Shown one piece after another: positions 62,861-64,000 of a stretch of 64,000 nt of DNA. The stretch is from contig NZ_CP082944.1 in assembly GCF_019933155.2 (NCBI RefSeq), forward strand, positions 3,412,001 to 3,476,000. The letters are read 5' to 3'. The position numbers were made by a program, and so were the translations under genes. Each line of letters begins with the position of its first letter. Position 1 is the first letter of the stretch. Below the pieces are notes generated by a model. It saw only the letters and a program-made list of their open reading frames with translations, was not told where the DNA came from and did not search any database. The DNA comes from Metabacillus dongyingensis (GTDB lineage: Bacteria > Bacillota > Bacilli > Bacillales > Bacillaceae).

Positions 62861-63512
62861 TGCGCGCCATTCTCCTTTCAACGAGTTTGCCAAGGAGCGT
62901 TAATATGATAACCATGACATAATAGATTAAACCCGCAATTAAGATCGGTTCAAAATAACGGTATGTTTGTCCGCCGACAATATAAGAACTTCTCATAATA
63001 TCCTGAACTCCAATGATGGTTACAATAGCTGATTCCTTTGTCAGTGTAATGAACTCGTTCATTAAGGCAGGAAGAATATTTTTAATGGCCTGAGGGAAAA
63101 TGATATCCTTCATCATCTTTGAATAAGGAACACCAAGAGCCATCGCAGCTTCGCGCTGACCTTTATCGATTGCCATGATGCCTGCTCTGATTACCTCAGA
63201 AATATATGCACCTGAATTCAGGGCAAAAGTTGCAACTGCTGCAGGATAAGGATCAATCTCAAAGCCAAGTATTTGCGGTGCACCATAATAAATAATTAAT
63301 AATTGCAGAATGAGCGGCGTGCCGCGAAAAACGGACGTATATGCGTCAGCAATCCACATCAGCGGCTTAATTCTGCTGATCTTCATGAGAGCAAGAATGA
63401 CAGCCAGAATAAATCCAATTAAAGCAGAAAGACCGACAATTTTCAATGTAACAGGTATCCCTTGAAGAATAAAGGGTATGGAAGGCGCTATAGCCGGAAA
63501 ATCCAGATTCAT
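62853..63512 (-). CDS. artQ: Amino acid ABC transporter permease ArtQ
   Basis: 219 residues, five membrane helices. The EAA loop that docks on the ATPase is [20 protein letters not shown]; the polar amino-acid permease motif [18 protein letters not shown] lies near residue 60 and [16 protein letters not shown] near 160. A GC-poor ATG start with AGGAG-like sequence upstream. It is separated from artP by 225 bases that contain repeat copy F, an unusually long gap within such an operon. Confidence 0.93.
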   Translation of the reverse strand: MNLDFPAIAPSIPFILQGIPVTLKIVGLSALIGFILAVILALMKISRIKPLMWIADAYTSVFRGTPLILQLLIIYYGAPQILGFEIDPYPAAVATFALNSGAYISEVIRAGIMAIDKGQREAAMALGVPYSKMMKDIIFPQAIKNILPALMNEFITLTKESAIVTIIGVQDIMRSSYIVGGQTYRYFEPILIAGLIYYVMVIILTLLGKLVERRMARSD

Positions 63513-63603
63513 TTTTCATGACACTCCTTTCTGTATATGGAAATAAAAAACGTTCAACATTCGTTCCGTTGAACATTTATTTATAGAAAAAGTTTTGAGC
63601 AAT

Positions 63604-63729
63604 GTTGCTCTGGCTCAATCGCCCCAACGCCTCAGCCAGAACAAATCCCGCAAAAAAGCCAAACACGGACTTTTCTGCAGGATTCATATCTGTCATATCT
63701 GCGCTAAACGGTCGATTCCGCTTTTCTTT
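63604..63729 (-). repeat. Dispersed 125-bp element, copy F (full length, inside artPQR)
   Basis: Reading the minus strand: AAAAGCGGAATCGACCGTTT, then AGAAAAGTCCGTGTTTGGCT and GTTCTGGCTGAGGCGTTGGG with CGATTGAGC at the end. Same order of segments as copies A and B1. It lies nine bases after the artP stop and 92 bases before the artQ start, so it is transcribed within the operon. Confidence 0.82.
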
Positions 63730-63737
63730 TGTTCTGC

Positions 63738-64000
63738 TTATTTTGCTTCTCCGCCGAACCATTTCACTACTAATTTTTCCAGCTCGCCGTTTTCTTTCAT
63801 TTCCTGAAGTACTTTGTTGAATTCTTCAGTATATTTGCTGTCTTTAGGGAAAGCAATCGCAGAACCTGCTTCTTCAGTTTCCCCGTCTTCAATTGTTATG
63901 CCTTCTAACTCTTTATCCTTTTCAAAATAGCCTTTTGCTACAGTATCTTCAATAATTGCTGCATCGAAACGGCCTGATTTCATTTCTTGGATAAGTTCAG
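63738..64000 (-). CDS. artP: Amino acid ABC transporter substrate-binding protein ArtP (C-terminal part)
   Basis: Only the last 87 codons lie in the window; the gene continues past its end. The visible part, ELIQEMKSGRFDAAIIEDTV and then AGSAIAFPKDSKYTEEFNKV with LEKLVVKWFGGE, is the C-terminal lobe of a family 3 solute-binding protein (the FDAxIxD and GIAxxKxxxxL-type strands). As a Gram-positive binding protein it should be a lipoprotein, but the N-terminus is not seen. First gene of artPQR. Confidence 0.9.
   Translation of the reverse strand, partial: ELIQEMKSGRFDAAIIEDTVAKGYFEKDKELEGITIEDGETEEAGSAIAFPKDSKYTEEFNKVLQEMKENGELEKLVVKWFGGEAK

Noticed and set aside
63577..63762. 61-codon ORF in the artP-artQ gap
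   Set aside because: It is the translated dispersed element (copy F); other copies have stops in the same frame.

Overview
The window reads as chromosomal DNA of an endospore-forming Bacillaceae (Bacillus sensu lato). Gene order follows the Bacillus subtilis region ppiB-ypuA-lysA-spoVA-spoIIA-dacF-pdp-pupG-drm-ripX-fur-spoIIM-yqxK-nudF-mciZ-yqkF-yqkE-yqkD-yqkC-yqkB-yqjX-yqjW-yqzH-yqjQ-yqjP-proI-yqjN-yqjM-rnz-zwf-gndA-dinB-yqjE-yqjD-yqjC-yqjB-yqjA-artR-artQ-artP. It is not B. subtilis itself: several blocks are inserted or replaced, and a private repeat family is scattered through the intergenic DNA. All gene identities come from reading translated sequence and motifs; no database search was run.

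Region by region. 1-8.5 kb: peptidyl-prolyl isomerase, YpuA, LysA and the seven-gene spoVA operon (dipicolinic acid channel, minus strand) behind a near-perfect sigma-G promoter. 8.8-10.4 kb: spoIIAA-spoIIAB-sigF, which sets the forespore programme, behind a sigma-H-like promoter. 10.5-15.3 kb: dacF and the nucleoside salvage operon drm-pupG-pdp, with a palindromic operator candidate at the drm start site. 15.4-22.3 kb: xerD, yqzK, fur, spoIIM, a GNAT acetyltransferase, a vanZ-like gene broken by a one-base deletion, the EndoQ-type repair nuclease yqxK, nudF, the 40-residue FtsZ inhibitor mciZ and the aldo-keto reductase yqkF. 22.4-30.2 kb: an AT-rich accessory block between yqkF and yqkE, carrying a DUF3189-like protein, a VOC protein, a 1381-residue secreted subtilisin-like protease with a dockerin-like tail, a divergent HTH-TPR regulator and decaying gene ends. 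30.2-36.8 kb: yqkE, then ketone-body/leucine catabolic genes (scoB, scoA, thiolase, HMG-CoA lyase), then yqkD, yqkC and yqkB. 37-43 kb: a CDGSH iron-sulfur protein behind a strongly folded leader, the SOS polymerase pair yqjX-yqjW behind two LexA boxes, yqzH, yqjQ-yqjP, and proI behind a T-box. 43.5-54.7 kb: yqjN, the old yellow enzyme yqjM, rpmG, rnz, nudix proteins, zwf, an MFS exporter, a Pmp3 protein and gnd. 54.7-64 kb: DNA polymerase IV, msrA, M20 peptidase yqjE, acyl-CoA carboxylase yqjD with methylmalonyl-CoA epimerase yqjC, a Prli42-like micropeptide, an L,D-transpeptidase, yqjA and the arginine-type ABC transporter artPQR (artP runs off the end).

How they work together: the left third supplies sporulation (sigma-F activation, SpoIIM, DacF, SpoVA, MciZ) and nucleoside salvage. 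The middle and right supply acetoacetate/HMG-CoA use, proline synthesis, the oxidative pentose phosphate pathway (zwf, gnd), DNA damage tolerance (two Y-family polymerases, EndoQ, nudix enzymes) and redox repair (MsrA, YqjM).

The least explained signals are (i) a dispersed element of about 125 bp present in seven full or partial copies, (ii) three different tandem arrays with a period of about 21 bp, two of them next to that element, (iii) the nested inverted repeats upstream of the CDGSH gene, and (iv) the leader micro-ORF and shared repeat motif around the protease-regulator pair.
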